Source: an uncultured Helicobacteraceae bacterium (GTDB taxonomy: Bacteria > Campylobacterota > Campylobacteria > Campylobacterales > Helicobacteraceae). Taken from it: 64,000 nucleotides of DNA. The DNA lies in contig CAJTQL010000001.1 of NCBI GenBank assembly GCA_910578285.1, positions 124,001-188,000 on the forward strand. The letters are read 5' to 3'. The position numbers were made by a program, and so were the translations under genes. Of the stretch, positions 62,302 to 64,000 are shown piece by piece; the stretch's first letter is position 1; each line of letters begins with the position of its first letter. Under the pieces are notes generated by a model that was not told where the DNA came from, searched no databases, and saw nothing but the letters and a program-made list of their open reading frames with translations.

Positions 62302-63458
62302 GCAATTCCCCCTAATGCTTGTTCGATTGCAAACGCTTGTTTGTGTTCTTTGACATCATGGCAGCGGATAATCCCAGCGCCTTTGCGCGCGGCGCACAAA
62401 TGCAGCGCGAGCGTCCCAGCAAGGCGCAATTCTGCGGGCACATCACCACAAATGGTGCCAATCAATGATTTGCGACTCGCACCGACTAAAAGCGGCATTT
62501 GATGATGCGCAAAATGTGTAAGCCCAGCAATGAGGTCGAGATTATCCTGCACGCGTTTGCCAAAGCCAATGCCCACATCAAGAATGATTTCGCCACCAAA
62601 GCCATCATCACGTAACTGCGCAATCTGTTGCTCAAAAAACGAATCCACTTCGCAAAGCACATGTGTATAATGTGGATTGTGCTGCATTGTTTCGGGGCTA
62701 CCCACGATGTGCATGAGCACGACAGAAGCCGTGCTTTGCGCGGCAAGCGCGCGCATTTGTGGGTCGCGCATGCCATTGATGTCGTTGATGATAGAAAATC
62801 CTGATTCAAGCGCGAGTGCGACAATTTCAGGCGTGTAACTATCAACGCTAAAGATTGCCTCTTTTGCGAGATTCTGTGTGCGAATCTCGTTAAAAATATC
62901 AACGACTCGGGCGCGCTCTTCGTTTGGGTCAATCCAACCGCTGCCCGGACGACTTGATGCCGCGCCGATGTCGATAATATCAGCTCCATCACGAATCATT
63001 GCAGAGATTTTGTCTATCGCATCGTGCAGACCAACACGACTTTGCGCATAGAAACTATCGGGAGTCAGATTGATAACACCCATAATCTTGGGTGGCGAAG
63101 GCATTTTCATCGCCGCCACATAGTGTGTCTGCAATGTTGCTGCAAGCGCGCGTAGCCCAAAGGGTTGATTCGCGATTTTTTGCAAAAGCACAGGCAAAAT
63201 GCGCAATGACACAATGAGCAGCGCATCCACGCGCTCGACTTTGCCCAAAATCGCATCTTTTGGCAGGGCAAGTTCGGCACCAAGGCTCAAGGCTTCTTGT
63301 TTGAGAATCAGTGCAGCAGGCGTTTTGAGTGCGAAAATCTCGAAATAAAGAATCTCTGCCTTTTGCGCCATAATCTCTGCGCCAGCATTTTCACAACAAA
63401 GCTGCGAAAGAGTGGGCAAAACGCGCTCCTTGCAACTGCGCGAAACGAGTGTTTTCAT
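62298..63458 (-). CDS. folP: Dihydropteroate synthase
   Basis: FolP condenses p-aminobenzoate with hydroxymethyl-dihydropterin pyrophosphate in folate synthesis and is the sulfonamide target. The catalytic part (about 125-380) has GVINLTPDSFY, DIGAASSRPGS, SVDSYTPEIVALAL, NDINGM and GASRKSLIG. An N-terminal extension of about 120 residues precedes it, as in H. pylori, and its role is unknown. It overlaps holB and the HP1233-like gene by four bases at either end. Confidence 0.94.
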   Translation of the reverse strand: MKTLVSRSCKERVLPTLSQLCCENAGAEIMAQKAEILYFEIFALKTPAALILKQEALSLGAELALPKDAILGKVERVDALLIVSLRILPVLLQKIANQPFGLRALAATLQTHYVAAMKMPSPPKIMGVINLTPDSFYAQSRVGLHDAIDKISAMIRDGADIIDIGAASSRPGSGWIDPNEERARVVDIFNEIRTQNLAKEAIFSVDSYTPEIVALALESGFSIINDINGMRDPQMRALAAQSTASVVLMHIVGSPETMQHNPHYTHVLCEVDSFFEQQIAQLRDDGFGGEIILDVGIGFGKRVQDNLDLIAGLTHFAHHQMPLLVGASRKSLIGTICGDVPAELRLAGTLALHLCAARKGAGIIRCHDVKEHKQAFAIEQALGGIA

Positions 63459-64000
63459 CGCCGCGCCTTTATGCGCAAGATTCGCAATAATAGCGGCACA
63501 AAAATCGAATCGGGGCGACCAAATTGCTCGGCGAGTTTGATAGCCTTGTCAAAACAAGCCAAATCGTCAGAATCAAGCGGGAGCTTGGTGCATTCAAGCA
63601 GCAATGCGGCGATTTTCTCTTTCATCTCTTCTTTGTTGGGGCGCTCTTTGGAAAGTTCTTTGACAAATTGATAGAGTGCATGCATATCAAGCTTTTGGAT
63701 ATCAAACGGAAGCTGCGCGGGGTGCATTTTTGTCCGGTGGTCGATGATAGGCAGGCGCGAACGGATTGTGGGCAACAAGGAGGATTTATTGGGCGCAAGA
63801 AAAAGATAGAAAATTCCCCTCGGCGGCTCTTCGATACTTTTTAGCAGATGATTCTGTGCAATCTCGCTATAGGATTGCGCACCAACCAAAAGCCACAATG
63901 CACAATCTGTCTGCAAGCTCGAAAGTCGCACAACTTCTTGTGCATCGGCGAGCTTGAATAGTTCGCTAAAAACGGCGCGATAGATTTCACGTCCTTTGCG
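63455..64000 (-). CDS. holB: DNA polymerase III delta' subunit, 5' part cut by window edge
   Basis: The frame is open to base 64,000. It contains NHLLKSIEEPPRGIFYLFLAPN and LLPTIRSRLPII, the sensor-2/SRC-like clamp-loader pattern of delta' and gamma subunits. Position before folP matches H. pylori HP1231. Only the last ~181 codons are seen, and the N-terminal nucleotide-binding region lies outside the window. Confidence 0.88.
   Translation of the reverse strand, partial: RKGREIYRAVFSELFKLADAQEVVRLSSLQTDCALWLLVGAQSYSEIAQNHLLKSIEEPPRGIFYLFLAPNKSSLLPTIRSRLPIIDHRTKMHPAQLPFDIQKLDMHALYQFVKELSKERPNKEEMKEKIAALLLECTKLPLDSDDLACFDKAIKLAEQFGRPDSIFVPLLLRILRIKARR

Overview
The window is a piece of a Helicobacter-type chromosome (Campylobacterota, probably an enterohepatic species). 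The evidence is conserved gene blocks that match the H. pylori order as I remember it: trmD-rimM-KH-rpsP-ffh at the left edge, the HP0268-miaB-HP0270 to HP0274 block near 36.6-41 kb, hemN-glcF near 55-58 kb, and holB-folP-HP1233 at the right edge. The dynamin-like pair resembles Campylobacter jejuni DLP1/DLP2. I saw no tRNA, rRNA, CRISPR array or integrase.

Layout. 1-4.5 kb: core genes (tRNA methylation, ribosome maturation, signal recognition particle, a PerR-type regulator, a bacteriohemerythrin, panD). 4.5-22.9 kb: an accessory element built around one giant gene (about 3,790 codons, broken by one frameshift). It encodes an antirestriction-like protein with a ParB-like region, an N6-adenine methyltransferase and an SNF2-type helicase, into which PBECR-type nuclease modules are inserted. 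Its 3' end is followed by spare toxin-tip cassettes. A 751-bp direct repeat (14,514-15,264 and 21,521-22,271), with no difference found on inspection, would allow the C-terminal tip to be swapped by excision of 7,007 bp. That excisable segment holds a Panacea-type toxin-antitoxin pair with an unusual 3-TM partner and a small phage-like operon with a PAPS-reductase-family protein.

22.9-36 kb: surface-glycan genes with phase-variable poly-G tracts. Two paralogous TylF-type methyltransferases each carry an in-frame-breaking G11 tract, and both are OFF in this sequence. They accompany two CDP-sugar synthase fusions (cytidylyltransferase-SDR and cytidylyltransferase-AraD-type aldolase) and an NAD-dependent epimerase. 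Two further G10/G11 tracts directly abut -10-like boxes and may switch transcription. Between the glycan genes sits a five-gene cassette of unrecognised function (25.6-31.3 kb): a glycine-zipper membrane protein, two paralogous large membrane proteins (one with an HNH-like motif) and two helical proteins. This cassette and the tip-switching element are the best candidates for undescribed systems.

36-64 kb: mostly core genes, namely a DUF2147 protein, miaB, a DUF374 acyltransferase, a PilM/N/O-like trio, two dynamin-like GTPases, a chemoreceptor, a cation/proton antiporter, an outer-membrane protein, a Thg1-like polymerase, a YejA-like peptide-binding protein, xseA, pycB, a class II aldolase-like protein, glcF, hemN, argF, htpG, folP and holB. 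Several are overlapping or closely spaced minus-strand genes. Palindromic dispersed repeats lie in the accessory half, one of them inside the giant reading frame.
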